Of a DNA stretch of 64,000 nt, positions 47,374 through 55,228 are shown in pieces. The notes below the pieces were generated by a model. The model was not told where the DNA came from. It saw nothing but the letters and a program-made list of their open reading frames with translations, and made no database searches. The stretch comes from a virus: IMG/VR virus record IMGVR_UViG_3300027770_003399, positions 1 to 64,000 of that record, one strand, 5' to 3'. The position numbers were made by a program, and so were the translations under genes. Every line of letters starts with the position of its first letter. The first letter of the stretch is position 1.

Positions 47374-48012
47374 ATGCCTCATAAAGATAAAGAAGAACGA
47401 AGAGAATACAAAAAAAAATACAATAAAAAATATCGTTTAGAACATATAGAAGAAAAAGAAGAACGAAGAGAATACAATAAAAAATATTATTTACAACATA
47501 AGGACAGAATAAGCACAACCACTAAAGAATATCGTTTAGAACATAAGGGTGAGAGGAAACCATATCAAAAAAAATGGTATTCAGAACATAAAGAAGAAAA
47601 AAGGGCTACAAACCGAAAATGGCGAAAAAATAAACATGATAACGATCCAATATATAAAAGAGTACATAATATAAAAAGTATATTTAAATACATACTCCTC
47701 AAGATAATAACAAATGGTAATATTACAGATAGGAATGATAGTCAGTGTTTGAAATATTTTGGAACTACTGTTGATGGGTTCAAAAAACATATTGAAAGTC
47801 AGTTTACCGACACTATGAGTTGGTACAATCATGGACAGATTTACAATCCTGATGCGTGGCAACTTGACCACATTATACGAATAGGAAGTTTTGACTTTAC
47901 TATTGAAGAAAACTTTACCAAAGCATTTCACTATACTAATACTCAGCCATTAATGTCGTCGGATCACCTAGAAAAAAGTAATAAAGAAAAAGGGGAAAAA
48001 TATGATAAATAA
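47374..48012 (+). CDS. HNH endonuclease with basic repeat N-terminus
   Basis: 212 aa. The first 95 residues are Lys/Arg/Glu/Tyr repeats (REYNKKYYLQHKDRI, EYRLEHKGERKPYQKKWYSE), a DNA-binding arm common in phage HNH proteins. The core has FGTTVDGFKKHIESQFTDTM, SWYNHG, WQLDHIIRIGSFDF and NTQPLMSSDHLEKSNKEKG, with the His-Asn-His residues in place. Probably a free-standing homing-type nicking or cutting enzyme. It overlaps the next gene by 11 bp. Confidence 0.87.
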   Translation: MPHKDKEERREYKKKYNKKYRLEHIEEKEERREYNKKYYLQHKDRISTTTKEYRLEHKGERKPYQKKWYSEHKEEKRATNRKWRKNKHDNDPIYKRVHNIKSIFKYILLKIITNGNITDRNDSQCLKYFGTTVDGFKKHIESQFTDTMSWYNHGQIYNPDAWQLDHIIRIGSFDFTIEENFTKAFHYTNTQPLMSSDHLEKSNKEKGEKYDK

Positions 48013-48565
48013 TGCTACAGAAATTTCTAACAACGAAGTAATAATCTTTGATGTTCCACAAATAGATTTTGAGTTACTAGAAACTAATGCTAAAAAAGCA
48101 GCAATTGGGGGAAAGTCTCAAATTAGAAGAAATGAAAATAGAAAACAGTATCTATACGAAGATCAATTAGTGGGGCAAATAGCCAATTATGCAGCATCGG
48201 TGGTTTTAACAAAATCTTCAGGGGGATATAAAGAGGCTAGGGAAATAGCTAATAATAATCCTTATAAGGGAGATGATGGGGTGGATATTATAGGATTGTC
48301 TAATGTGGATGTTAAGGGGAGTTTAATGAGATATTCTTCTGATCCATTAAGTTATAGACTTCTTGTGAGGCCAAGAGAACGACATGAAAATTGGATTTAT
48401 GTATTATGCTTGGTGCCGAAGGATATGAAAAGGTGTTATGTGGTTGGGTGGATTAAAGACGAGGACTTGCCAGCAAAAACTTATGAGGGGCCAATTGAAT
48501 CTCTACATGGGGCTTTTGTGGTTCCTGCGAAAAAATTAGAAAAAATGTCGGATTTCCCGATATAA
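48002..48565 (+). CDS. PD-(D/E)XK-like nuclease
   Basis: 187 aa. YKGDDGVDIIGLSNVDVKGS has the Asp-x-Lys core (GVD-DVKGS) of the PD-(D/E)XK fold. LYEDQLVGQIANYAASVVLT may carry the preceding helix with Glu. The C-terminal beta/helix part has ENWIYVLCLVPKDMKRCYVV and GWI. Overlap with the HNH gene suggests a pair of nucleases expressed together. A restriction-like or repair role is open. Confidence 0.68.
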   Translation: MINNATEISNNEVIIFDVPQIDFELLETNAKKAAIGGKSQIRRNENRKQYLYEDQLVGQIANYAASVVLTKSSGGYKEAREIANNNPYKGDDGVDIIGLSNVDVKGSLMRYSSDPLSYRLLVRPRERHENWIYVLCLVPKDMKRCYVVGWIKDEDLPAKTYEGPIESLHGAFVVPAKKLEKMSDFPI

Positions 48566-48599
48566 TAAATCTATTACTATCGAAAGAATCGAACTATAT

Positions 48600-49289
48600 A
48601 TGAAAAAAGATATTATTCTTGTAGAAAATTTTTATAATGAGCCTCATAAAATAAGAGACTACGCTCTAAATGAATTAAAAACTAATAATTATTTACCGTA
48701 TGGATCACCTAGTTGGTATGCTTCTAAGTTCAAAGAATGGAACGAATGTCCATTTAAATCTTCTGAATCCTTAATAAATAGACTGAACGATATAGTTGAC
48801 GAAGAAATTGATTTAGACTTTTGGCGACAAGGCTATCCGGCTCATGGAAGTAGGGAAGACTCAATAAGAAATAATAATAAGAGTTGTAAATGGAACTGCA
48901 CCTTTCATATTAAACCTTTAACGGGACAAAAATTGGGCCAAGGAGTCCACAACCATGTAACAGACACTTGGAACTCCGTTGAAGAAAACGGATGGGTGGG
49001 ATTAATATACTTAAATCCAGATGCTCCAATTTATTCTGGCCTGTCTCTTTGGAACAATATAAATCAAGAAAAAAATTATGATTGGATGACCTCAGAAGAC
49101 AACTGGAGTCTCATAGATTCTTTAGGGGCTGTATTTAATAGATTAATATTATGCAGAGGCAGCAGGCCGCACAGTGGAGCGGATGGATTTTCTAATACTT
49201 TTGAAGAAGGACGATTGTATCAAACCTTTTTCTTTAAAACAAAACCTTCTACTGCTAAGGTTTATCAGTCGGTATCTATAAATACATAA
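48600..49289 (+). CDS. DUF6445 / 2OG-oxygenase-like protein
   Basis: 229 aa. VHNHVTDTWNSVEENGWVGL then IYLNPDAPIYSGLSLW, and RLILCRGSRPHSG with LYQTFFFK, follow the double-stranded beta-helix pattern with His-x-Asp...His of the DUF6445 group (2-oxoglutarate/Fe(II) oxygenase-like). It starts with a typical IILVENFYNEPHKIRDYAL. The substrate is unknown; phage members are thought to hydroxylate proteins or sugars, unproven. Confidence 0.78.
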   Translation: MKKDIILVENFYNEPHKIRDYALNELKTNNYLPYGSPSWYASKFKEWNECPFKSSESLINRLNDIVDEEIDLDFWRQGYPAHGSREDSIRNNNKSCKWNCTFHIKPLTGQKLGQGVHNHVTDTWNSVEENGWVGLIYLNPDAPIYSGLSLWNNINQEKNYDWMTSEDNWSLIDSLGAVFNRLILCRGSRPHSGADGFSNTFEEGRLYQTFFFKTKPSTAKVYQSVSINT

Positions 49290-49334
49290 TGAAATGGATT
49301 ATCAGAAAAAATGTCGGATTTCCCTAAATTCTAG

Positions 49335-49362
49335 TTGACAAGCAGTCGATATGTGGTATGAT
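49335..49362 (+). promoter_or_regulatory. Promoter for 49394 gene
   Basis: TTGACA 49335, 16-bp spacer AGCAGTCGATATGTGG, TATGAT 49357. Confidence 0.78.
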
Positions 49363-49393
49363 GATGGTCTATCAATAATTAAGGAACATATCT

Positions 49394-49633
49394 ATGAAAC
49401 ATCCAACAAATAAAGAAAAGATAAAAAGGTACGAAGACTTATTCCATGCTATTAATCTCGCTATTGTAGGTTGTAATAATGATCTTATAAATATTTATAT
49501 TGGACAAATTGATAGCTGGAGTTATGCTCACAGAATTGGTAATGGACAATTATCTGAAAGTAAACAGAAAAGAATAATAACAAATGCTTTTTACAGATTA
49601 GGAGAAACTGATACTTATGATGAACATGAATAG
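49394..49633 (+). CDS. Hypothetical small protein
   Basis: 79 aa, helical (NKEKIKRYEDLFHAINLAIV, then QLSESKQKRIITNAFYRLGE). AAGGA precedes the ATG. Function unknown. Confidence 0.7.
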   Translation: MKHPTNKEKIKRYEDLFHAINLAIVGCNNDLINIYIGQIDSWSYAHRIGNGQLSESKQKRIITNAFYRLGETDTYDEHE

Positions 49634-49781
49634 TGACAATGTGGGAGATTTATTCTCTTACTATAAGGACTATCTGGATAGATTAGAAGATAATAATATT
49701 ATCAATAATACAACTGATCATCCTTTGAACTTTATGACTTGGTGGGAGGAAGTATACTATCCATTGACTCTGGGTGGGTGA
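49620..49781 (+). CDS. Hypothetical small acidic protein
   Basis: 53 aa (SDNVGDLFSYYKDYLDRLED, then FMTWWEEVYYPLTLGG). Overlaps the previous gene by 14 bp in another frame. Function unknown. Confidence 0.6.
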   Translation: MNMNSDNVGDLFSYYKDYLDRLEDNNIINNTTDHPLNFMTWWEEVYYPLTLGG

Positions 49782-49851
49782 ATTTCTTGTTGTTAGGGGT
49801 TTTAAATTGATTTGTGGGGCAAAATACTATTATTTTAAATAAGGGTTAAAA

Positions 49852-50073
49852 ATGAAAAAGAATGACGATCTGGGAATTATCAGTGTTGGATCATCGGTTA
49901 ATCTAACTGGTGATGTTATGGGGGTTATTATTAGTATTAATATTAAATATAACAATCATATTACTTATGAGTGTTCGTGGTGGAATGGACGGAATCACGA
50001 AACAAAATGGTTTGAAGAATTTGAGTTGACAAAAGCTGTTGGACAGGATAAAACAACGATAGGATTTTTGTGA
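49852..50073 (+). CDS. Hypothetical small SH3-like protein
   Basis: 73 aa. VGSSVNLTGDVMGVIISINI and YECSWWNGRNHETKWFEEFE form the strand pattern of a small barrel seen in phage proteins that begin with a short polar stretch. No assigned family. GTGA overlap with the next tiny frame. Confidence 0.68.
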   Translation: MKKNDDLGIISVGSSVNLTGDVMGVIISINIKYNNHITYECSWWNGRNHETKWFEEFELTKAVGQDKTTIGFL

Positions 50074-50153
50074 AATATAGGAATATCTTAATAAGAATAA
50101 TTATCGTGATCCTATGTTTTATTGTGGGATATATTATTGGCAACTGCTTATAA
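50070..50153 (+). CDS. Tiny membrane peptide with GTG start
   Basis: 27 aa: MKYRNILIRIIIVILCFIVG then YIIGNCL. One membrane helix after a basic start. GTG overlaps the preceding stop. Could be chance, but the topology is typical of tiny phage membrane proteins. Confidence 0.45.
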   Translation: MKYRNILIRIIIVILCFIVGYIIGNCL

Positions 50154-50179
50154 GAACAATCAGGGATTAGAAAGAGACA

Positions 50180-50207
50180 TTGACAGAATTTGTATTTTCT
50201 GTATAAT
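50180..50207 (+). promoter_or_regulatory. Promoter for 50301 gene
   Basis: TTGACA 50180, 16-bp spacer, TATAAT 50202; leader of about 90 bases. Confidence 0.82.
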
Positions 50208-50300
50208 CATACAGACGATCCGAGGAAAAATCAAGATCGAAAAAGAAAGTTTATATTCGGGTAGAATATATATTAGTAACTATTTATAAGGAGATTTAAA

Positions 50301-50519
50301 ATGGGAGATAAGCTGTATACTGCTACTAGACTGCATTTCGAGGCGAAGCAATCAGAGGCTATTGCTACGTTAGACGTTTATTTTAATAAAGCCGCTGGAA
50401 TAGGTGAGCATTCTGACTTGTTGACGGAGATCATCAAATGGACTGATATTTTAGCAGCATCTAGTGACGCATTAGAGAGACTAGCCACTTATTTCAATAC
50501 TGATGGCAGTGCAAAATGA
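50301..50519 (+). CDS. Hypothetical helical protein
   Basis: 72 aa (LYTATRLHFEAKQSEAIATL, then LTEIIKWTDILAASSDALER). AAGGAG precedes the ATG. All-helical; function unknown. Confidence 0.7.
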   Translation: MGDKLYTATRLHFEAKQSEAIATLDVYFNKAAGIGEHSDLLTEIIKWTDILAASSDALERLATYFNTDGSAK

Positions 50520-50573
50520 ATCGCTGAGAGAACATACGTCTTCTTTAAAAACAAGATTTTTGTGATCATGCTA

Positions 50574-50602
50574 TTGACAAAGCTGTGGCATTGTGGTAAA
50601 AT
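50574..50602 (+). promoter_or_regulatory. Promoter for 50625-51324 genes
   Basis: TTGACA 50574, 17-bp spacer ending TTGTGG, TAAAAT 50597. Confidence 0.8.
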
Positions 50603-50624
50603 CAGTAAACAAGGAGAAAAAGAG

Positions 50625-50816
50625 ATGTTTTATTTTACAGATGGCGGTGTTCGGGGCAGTTGTGAACATAAACACAAGACTGTAGAGACGGCCCAAAGAT
50701 GTTTAGACTCTGATCATATCGGTTGTCACTATCAGGGTGGGTATTCGGATCGATCTATCTATTCTCAAGATGGTGATAGAGTAGAGTTAATTGGTTATGG
50801 AGCAGATGACGAATGA
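50625..50816 (+). CDS. Hypothetical small protein
   Basis: 63 aa. ATG 50625 after AAGGAGAAAAAG; upstream in-frame Met codons lie within the promoter. FYFTDGGVRGSCEHKHKTVE contains Cys and His that might bind metal. ATGA overlap with the next gene. Confidence 0.7.
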   Translation: MFYFTDGGVRGSCEHKHKTVETAQRCLDSDHIGCHYQGGYSDRSIYSQDGDRVELIGYGADDE

Positions 50817-51007
50817 AAGAATTTCTAATAGTAAATGCTAACACCAATCAGATATTGGGCAATGAAAATAGTAGAGACAAAGCATTAGATTTTGTCAACG
50901 CGATTTTGCTCAAGTCTGATCTAGAGCGTGTCGATATAGTGGTATATGAAGCAACACCTCTCATGTGGAATCCCCATAGGAAAAAAGTGTATGCTAACTA
51001 CCAATAG
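50813..51007 (+). CDS. Hypothetical small protein
   Basis: 64 aa (EFLIVNANTNQILGNENSRD, then LERVDIVVYEATPLM). Compact alpha/beta pattern. Function unknown. Confidence 0.66.
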   Translation: MKEFLIVNANTNQILGNENSRDKALDFVNAILLKSDLERVDIVVYEATPLMWNPHRKKVYANYQ

Positions 51008-51015
51008 GGTGTATT

Positions 51016-51324
51016 ATGAAGGAGTTTTGGAAAATGACCGCTCAGATTTTGTATGTGGTGTTAAGTATCTGTTGTCTATATTATGCTGATTTTTTACACA
51101 AGAATATAAAACCTGCCGAGTCCCCACCAGCAAACATAGAAAAAAAAGATTTTATTCCTTCATGGGAATACTATTGGGCCGCTTACGACAAAAACAATAA
51201 CAAAACCTACTACTATTATAACGGATTATGGTATGACAAGCCAACACAAATACGACAATATCCAAATCAAGATCAAAAAGTTCTGGGAACAGCGAACTGG
51301 ACACAATCCACATATCTCAGGTAG
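51016..51324 (+). CDS. Membrane-anchored hypothetical protein
   Basis: 102 aa with an N-terminal helix (MTAQILYVVLSICCLYYADF) and an outside Pro/Tyr-rich part (NNNKTYYYYNGLWYDKPTQI). Probably anchored in the inner membrane. Function unknown. Confidence 0.66.
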   Translation: MKEFWKMTAQILYVVLSICCLYYADFLHKNIKPAESPPANIEKKDFIPSWEYYWAAYDKNNNKTYYYYNGLWYDKPTQIRQYPNQDQKVLGTANWTQSTYLR

Positions 51325-51389
51325 TGGACAACACAATTCTATCCCTAAAAAAGAACGCACAAGGGCAGAATCTAAGAAGGAATCGATAA

Positions 51390-51473
51390 ATGAATGGAAC
51401 GGTATTTGAAATATTTCTCTTGATCGCTCTGGTTTGTGGTATCATAAGCGTTCTTATTAAGAGATATTCTTAA
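51390..51473 (+). CDS. Tiny membrane peptide
   Basis: 27 aa: MNGTVFEIFLLIALVCGIIS then VLIKRYS. One helix with basic end; AGAAGGA lies upstream. Plausible but short. Confidence 0.5.
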   Translation: MNGTVFEIFLLIALVCGIISVLIKRYS

Positions 51474-51506
51474 TTCTTAAAAATATTTTTCTGAAATATT
51501 CACCTA

Positions 51507-51535
51507 TTGACAAGCGTTGTTTGGTCTGGTAGAAT
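51507..51535 (+). promoter_or_regulatory. Promoter for 51554-54178 genes
   Basis: TTGACA 51507, 17-bp spacer ending TCTGG, TAGAAT 51530. Confidence 0.82.
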
Positions 51536-51553
51536 ACTATCATGGAGATAAAA

Positions 51554-51703
51554 ATGCCATTTGAGTTCAGCGAAGTCCTTGAAGATAGCTTGGAAGAGTT
51601 TGTTTATGAGGGTTCTAGTTTTTCTTTTTCTAAAGAAGAAGAATCGGACTATTCAGAATGGCTTAACTATTACAAGGATCAGGCAATAGACTTTATAGAT
51701 TGA
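51554..51703 (+). CDS. Hypothetical acidic protein
   Basis: 49 aa (PFEFSEVLEDSLEEFVYEGS, then EESDYSEWLNYYKDQAIDFI). GGAGATAAAA precedes the ATG. Function unknown. Confidence 0.62.
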   Translation: MPFEFSEVLEDSLEEFVYEGSSFSFSKEEESDYSEWLNYYKDQAIDFID

Positions 51704-51707
51704 TAAA

Positions 51708-52280
51708 ATGTCTAATAAACTACTACCTATTGAAGATTGGCGTAAGACCGATAGCGGCGAGTATATTGCTGCTACCGATCATACTGGAACAATCCTTAAT
51801 CATCGTAGCAGAAATAAGATCATAGATAAGGCTGTTTGTGAACTTGCTCCAATAGTACATAGGTTTGAAAGTATTGTCTGTTGTGGAACAAGTGGTCTAA
51901 TGGTTGTGCCACAAATAGCGGAAAGACTAAGAAAGAATATAGTTGTAATTCGTAAAGGAACTGAAAATTGTTATTCTGACTTTATGATTGAGGGGCCACA
52001 GCCAAGAAGATTTATTATTGTGGATGATTTAATCTGTTCTGGAAATACTATCAAACATATATTATCTCAAATTAGTATAGAATATAATACAAATGTTTGC
52101 TATCCTGTTGGGATATATTGCTATCTTCCTGAACATTGTTACTATGGATCGTCTTCGCTTGCTTATTACGATAATCCAGACGCTGCGGCAATGAATTTCC
52201 ACAGGAAGTATAAGTTTCATTATCTAAATAGTTATGGAATAAATAAATTGCTAGGATTACCAGCTATTAAAAATGTTTAG
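51708..52280 (+). CDS. Type I phosphoribosyltransferase-like protein
   Basis: 190 aa. FIIVDDLICSGNTIKHI (about 101-117) is the PRPP-binding motif of type I phosphoribosyltransferases (hydrophobic strand, DD, then S/T-G-N/T-T). FESIVCCGTSGLMVVPQIAE (about 53-72) fits the pyrophosphate loop strand. It may act in nucleotide salvage; the substrate cannot be read from sequence. Overlaps the next gene by 8 bp. Confidence 0.78.
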   Translation: MSNKLLPIEDWRKTDSGEYIAATDHTGTILNHRSRNKIIDKAVCELAPIVHRFESIVCCGTSGLMVVPQIAERLRKNIVVIRKGTENCYSDFMIEGPQPRRFIIVDDLICSGNTIKHILSQISIEYNTNVCYPVGIYCYLPEHCYYGSSSLAYYDNPDAAAMNFHRKYKFHYLNSYGINKLLGLPAIKNV

Positions 52281-52521
52281 TTTTCAAGAAATAAAAAAGT
52301 GGGCAAAGCAACAAGGATACAACACCATTAAAGAAGAGGATGGGTATTACTGGACTAAAAATAATAATATAGAATCTAGTGGGGTATCTAAGAGTGTTAG
52401 TAAACTAGCTAGAGATATTTTTAATCATATAACAAACAACAAATGGATTGATTATCAGGCCGAGTATTTGAAGACTATTACAAAAGAGATCGATTTTAAA
52501 TCTTTACAAGGATACCAATAA
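52273..52521 (+). CDS. Hypothetical small protein
   Basis: 82 aa (FSFQEIKKWAKQQGYNTIKE, then VSKLARDIFNHITNNKWIDY). Possibly a small DNA- or protein-binding helical fold. Coupled to both neighbours by overlap. Confidence 0.65.
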   Translation: MFSFQEIKKWAKQQGYNTIKEEDGYYWTKNNNIESSGVSKSVSKLARDIFNHITNNKWIDYQAEYLKTITKEIDFKSLQGYQ

Positions 52522-52850
52522 TGTCATCATTTAAATCATTCTGCGAAACATTAGAAAATAGTGTTGGGGAAAGTAAAGTAGACGACAATCTTCATATAAT
52601 CAGAAAGATGTATGATAAATATGCGACTGCTGAACAAGTGTTGCTTAGACTAGCTAAAGAAGATACATCATTACTTGTTGAGAATTGTGCTACTGTAGAG
52701 TATGAGAGTTTATTTACTCTAAATATTAATGATAAGGTGATGGTTGGGAAAGATTGTGGTAAAGTTGAATCTGTCTTATCTTCGGGTTATAATATAAAGT
52801 TAGATAATGGAGCAAAATATTATTTAGCCTCTGTGAAAGTTCATATCTAA
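52521..52850 (+). CDS. Hypothetical protein with SH3-like end
   Basis: 109 aa. Helical first half, then LNINDKVMVGKDCGKVESVL and YNIKLDNGAKYYLASVKV, a barrel-like pattern. Shares one base with the preceding stop (TAATG). Function unknown. Confidence 0.66.
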   Translation: MSSFKSFCETLENSVGESKVDDNLHIIRKMYDKYATAEQVLLRLAKEDTSLLVENCATVEYESLFTLNINDKVMVGKDCGKVESVLSSGYNIKLDNGAKYYLASVKVHI

Positions 52851-52887
52851 ATTATGTGTAATCATTCTTATCTATTGGAGAGGCCCA

Positions 52888-53061
52888 ATGACTCTTATTA
52901 ATATAACATTAATATTATTTGCTATATATATGACTATGGGTTTGCTACTATTGGTTATTATGCTATGTGTAATGATCTATGTTGTTTATGAAATTAATCG
53001 GAAACATATTATCCCCACCAAATTAAAGGAGAAAAAATGTCTAAAAACAAATATTCAGTAA
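52888..53061 (+). CDS. Small membrane protein
   Basis: 57 aa: ITLILFAIYMTMGLLLLVIM then LCVMIYVVYEINRK. One long or two short helices, basic tail. Overlaps the next gene by 25 bp, with GGAGAGG upstream. Function unknown. Confidence 0.58.
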   Translation: MTLINITLILFAIYMTMGLLLLVIMLCVMIYVVYEINRKHIIPTKLKEKKCLKTNIQ

Positions 53062-53267
53062 CCGCACAAGGAAAACTAATCAATCCCGGTTTGGATAATA
53101 AAGATTTAGACGGACAAACAATACTTCTGTATGATGATATTATAGCAGATACTATGGAGGAAGCAGAAGCTACTTTTAAAAAACTATTTGGATCAACCCA
53201 TGAAATTATTAGGGTTTATTCTGTTCATCTTATTACGAATGATAAAAAACTAGCAAAGGTAGCATAA
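53037..53267 (+). CDS. Hypothetical small protein
   Basis: 76 aa (NKYSVTAQGKLINPGLDNKD, then EEAEATFKKLFGSTHEIIRV). AAGGAG precedes the ATG. Function unknown. Confidence 0.68.
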   Translation: MSKNKYSVTAQGKLINPGLDNKDLDGQTILLYDDIIADTMEEAEATFKKLFGSTHEIIRVYSVHLITNDKKLAKVA

Positions 53268-53693
53268 ATGAGAGTAATAGCAATCCTTGTTTTATTGTTT
53301 TGTCTTTTCTCTTTTTTAGAAAATAACAAAGCATCAGAATATGATGATGTATTTGACGCTGCTAAAAATACCAAAGGGATCGTACTATTATATTTTACTG
53401 ATGAAAGTTGTTCTTGGTGTTATAAATTAAAGCCTATATTTAAAACCCCAGAAGTACAAAAGATTATAAGTAAATACTTCTTTGTAGAAATAGACATAAC
53501 AGATAATCCAGAATTATATAGTTTTTATAAGATTTCCTCTATACCAGCTTATATGTTGGTGGACGGTAACAAAAAGATTATTATTAGAGGAATGGGATAC
53601 AAGGACAAAACAAATTTTATAAATTGGTTACAAACTTATAAGAAAGAGGATACTAATGTCAGGAAAAGGATCAAATCCGCGACCAGTAAATAA
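53268..53693 (+). CDS. Secreted thioredoxin-like protein
   Basis: 141 aa. Signal peptide VIAILVLLFCLFSFLENNKA (residues 3-22). The thioredoxin fold has LLYFTDESCSWCYKLKPIF (active-site CSWC, about 41-59), then FFVEIDITDNPELYSFYKIS and the cis-Pro segment SSIPAYMLVDG. It would act in the periplasm on disulfides. Overlaps the next gene by 38 bp. Phage-encoded exported thioredoxins are uncommon; the target is unknown. Confidence 0.82.
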   Translation: MRVIAILVLLFCLFSFLENNKASEYDDVFDAAKNTKGIVLLYFTDESCSWCYKLKPIFKTPEVQKIISKYFFVEIDITDNPELYSFYKISSIPAYMLVDGNKKIIIRGMGYKDKTNFINWLQTYKKEDTNVRKRIKSATSK

Positions 53694-53865
53694 GAAACTC
53701 TATGATACTAATTATGAGCAGATATTTGGCAAAAAGACTAAAATAAAAACCAAACCCAAAAAACCTGCTGAATGGGATGCTGAAGATGTTGCTACAGCAG
53801 AATCTAGAGAAAATGAACCTAGTACAATATGGATAACACAAGATAACGATCAAACAGAAAGATAA
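53656..53865 (+). CDS. MSGKGSNPRP-type small basic protein
   Basis: 69 aa. The start (MSGKGSNPRPVNKKLYDTNY, then EQIFGKKTK) is a recurring small protein in phages of several hosts. A basic linker (KIKTKPKKPAEWDAED) and acidic end follow. Function unknown, but the start is widely conserved, which supports ATG 53656. Confidence 0.75.
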   Translation: MSGKGSNPRPVNKKLYDTNYEQIFGKKTKIKTKPKKPAEWDAEDVATAESRENEPSTIWITQDNDQTER

Positions 53866-53867
53866 TA

Positions 53868-54011
53868 ATGAGTAAGCCCCTGATTATTATAACTGGATTA
53901 ATTTATCTCTATGTTGCTGTGGAGCAATGGTACAATGGAAACAATGCTATGTGTTTAGCTTATGTAGGATATAGTTTTAGCAATGTTGGATTATATTTTT
54001 TAGCTCATTAG
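53868..54011 (+). CDS. Small membrane protein
   Basis: 47 aa with two short membrane segments (PLIIITGLIYLYVAVEQW and CLAYVGYSFSNVGLYFLAH). The starting Lys-Pro and the Tyr-rich helices are typical of tiny phage membrane proteins. Function unknown. Confidence 0.62.
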   Translation: MSKPLIIITGLIYLYVAVEQWYNGNNAMCLAYVGYSFSNVGLYFLAH

Positions 54012-54019
54012 GAGAATAA

Positions 54020-54178
54020 ATGAAACAACAACAAATAGTTATATTGAAAATTAGTTATGAAGACAAAAATAATCCTCCATCTTCTTGGCATTGGCCCACA
54101 ATAATAGGATGCGAAGATAATTGTGTAGAAATTATGAATTATGGGGGCGTGGAAGAAATTCCTGAAGTGGCCTCTTGA
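54020..54178 (+). CDS. Hypothetical small protein
   Basis: 52 aa (QQQIVILKISYEDKNNPPSS, then WHWPTIIGCEDNCVEIM). AGGAGAATAA precedes the ATG. Its stop overlaps the TTGACA of the tRNA-Asn promoter. Confidence 0.62.
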   Translation: MKQQQIVILKISYEDKNNPPSSWHWPTIIGCEDNCVEIMNYGGVEEIPEVAS

Positions 54179-54202
54179 CAATGCCGATATTCATGGTACA
54201 AT
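54175..54202 (+). promoter_or_regulatory. Promoter of tRNA-Asn and uvsE-like gene
   Basis: TTGACA 54175, 16-bp spacer ATGCCGATATTCATGG, TACAAT 54197. Confidence 0.8.
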
Positions 54203-54210
54203 TGTGTTTT

Positions 54211-54282
54211 TGCGGGATAGCATAATGGTAATGCACCAAACTGTTAATTTGCAAGATATAAGTTCGACTCTTATTCCCGCAG
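54211..54282 (+). tRNA. tRNA-Asn (anticodon GTT)
   Basis: Acceptor TGCGGGA/TCCCGCA, D stem GCAT/ATGC, anticodon stem with four pairs around loop CTGTTAA, T stem ATAAG/CTTAT with loop TTCGACT, discriminator G. No encoded CCA. The first anticodon-stem pair is a C-C mismatch. Confidence 0.87.
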
Positions 54283-54310
54283 TTGTTCTCCCTCTTAAAA
54301 GGATAAATCG

Positions 54311-55228
54311 ATGAGTTATGGTATCTGTTGTATAGTATTGTCTTTAGCCGATCAAGACCCGCCAGTCAAATTTCAGACCATGACATATAAAAGATTTTCC
54401 TCATTAGAAATTAGTGAGGCTCTTAATATTTTAGGTGGTAGAATTTTAAATAATATGAATGTTACTTTCGAGTGCATTAAGTTTTGTTTTCAGAATAATT
54501 ATACCTATCGGATTAGTAGTGATCTATTTCCAATTATGACTTATGACAGAGCAAATATTGAGTTGGGCGATCTTCCTCAATATGATGAGATTTTATCTGC
54601 TATGAGTAAGATTAAAGATTTTGTTACAGCTAATCCAACAAGGGTAAGTTGTCATCCTAGTGAATTTAATGTATTGGCATCTTTTAATAGTGTTGCAGTA
54701 GAGAAAACTATTAAGGAATTAAATTATTATAGTTGGTTTATGGACAAGATCGGTTGTTCACCTGATTATAACTCACCTATGAATATTCATATCCATTCAA
54801 ATGCGGGTGAGAGATCAGAAGTTATTGAGAGATTTATGATTAATTATAATAGATTAGATACTAATTGTAGGAATAGATTGGTTATTGAGAATGATGACAA
54901 GTTGAATTGTTGGAGCGTTAATAGGCTAATCAAATACTTGACCCCTGTTCATAATATACCTATCACATTCGACTACCTGCACCATAAATGTCATCCAGAT
55001 GGACTAACGGAACAAGAAGCATTTGAAATATGTGTAGATACTTGGGGACAATACAAGCCACTATTTCATTATAGTGAGAGTAGAATTCTTGGAGATAATC
55101 CTAGAGCACATGCTGATTATCTAACGTCTTTACCAGACACATACGGGGTGGATGTTGATATTGATCTAGAATTAAAGATGAAAGATAAATGTTTTGAATT
55201 TTTACCAGCAGGAGTAGTATTACAATGA
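54311..55228 (+). CDS. uvsE: UV damage endonuclease (UvdE/UvsE family)
   Basis: 305 aa, the usual length. It has CIKFCFQNNYTYRISSDLFP (about 55-74), VSCHPSEFNVLAS (about 116-128), MNIHIHSNAGERSEVIERF, LVIENDDKLNCWSV with the metal-binding Glu, and ITFDYLHHKCHP plus FHYSESR. These are the TIM-barrel metal ligands of UvdE, which nicks DNA 5' to UV photoproducts. It lies behind tRNA-Asn with an AAAAGGA site. Likely protects phage DNA from sunlight damage. Confidence 0.92.
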   Translation: MSYGICCIVLSLADQDPPVKFQTMTYKRFSSLEISEALNILGGRILNNMNVTFECIKFCFQNNYTYRISSDLFPIMTYDRANIELGDLPQYDEILSAMSKIKDFVTANPTRVSCHPSEFNVLASFNSVAVEKTIKELNYYSWFMDKIGCSPDYNSPMNIHIHSNAGERSEVIERFMINYNRLDTNCRNRLVIENDDKLNCWSVNRLIKYLTPVHNIPITFDYLHHKCHPDGLTEQEAFEICVDTWGQYKPLFHYSESRILGDNPRAHADYLTSLPDTYGVDVDIDLELKMKDKCFEFLPAGVVLQ

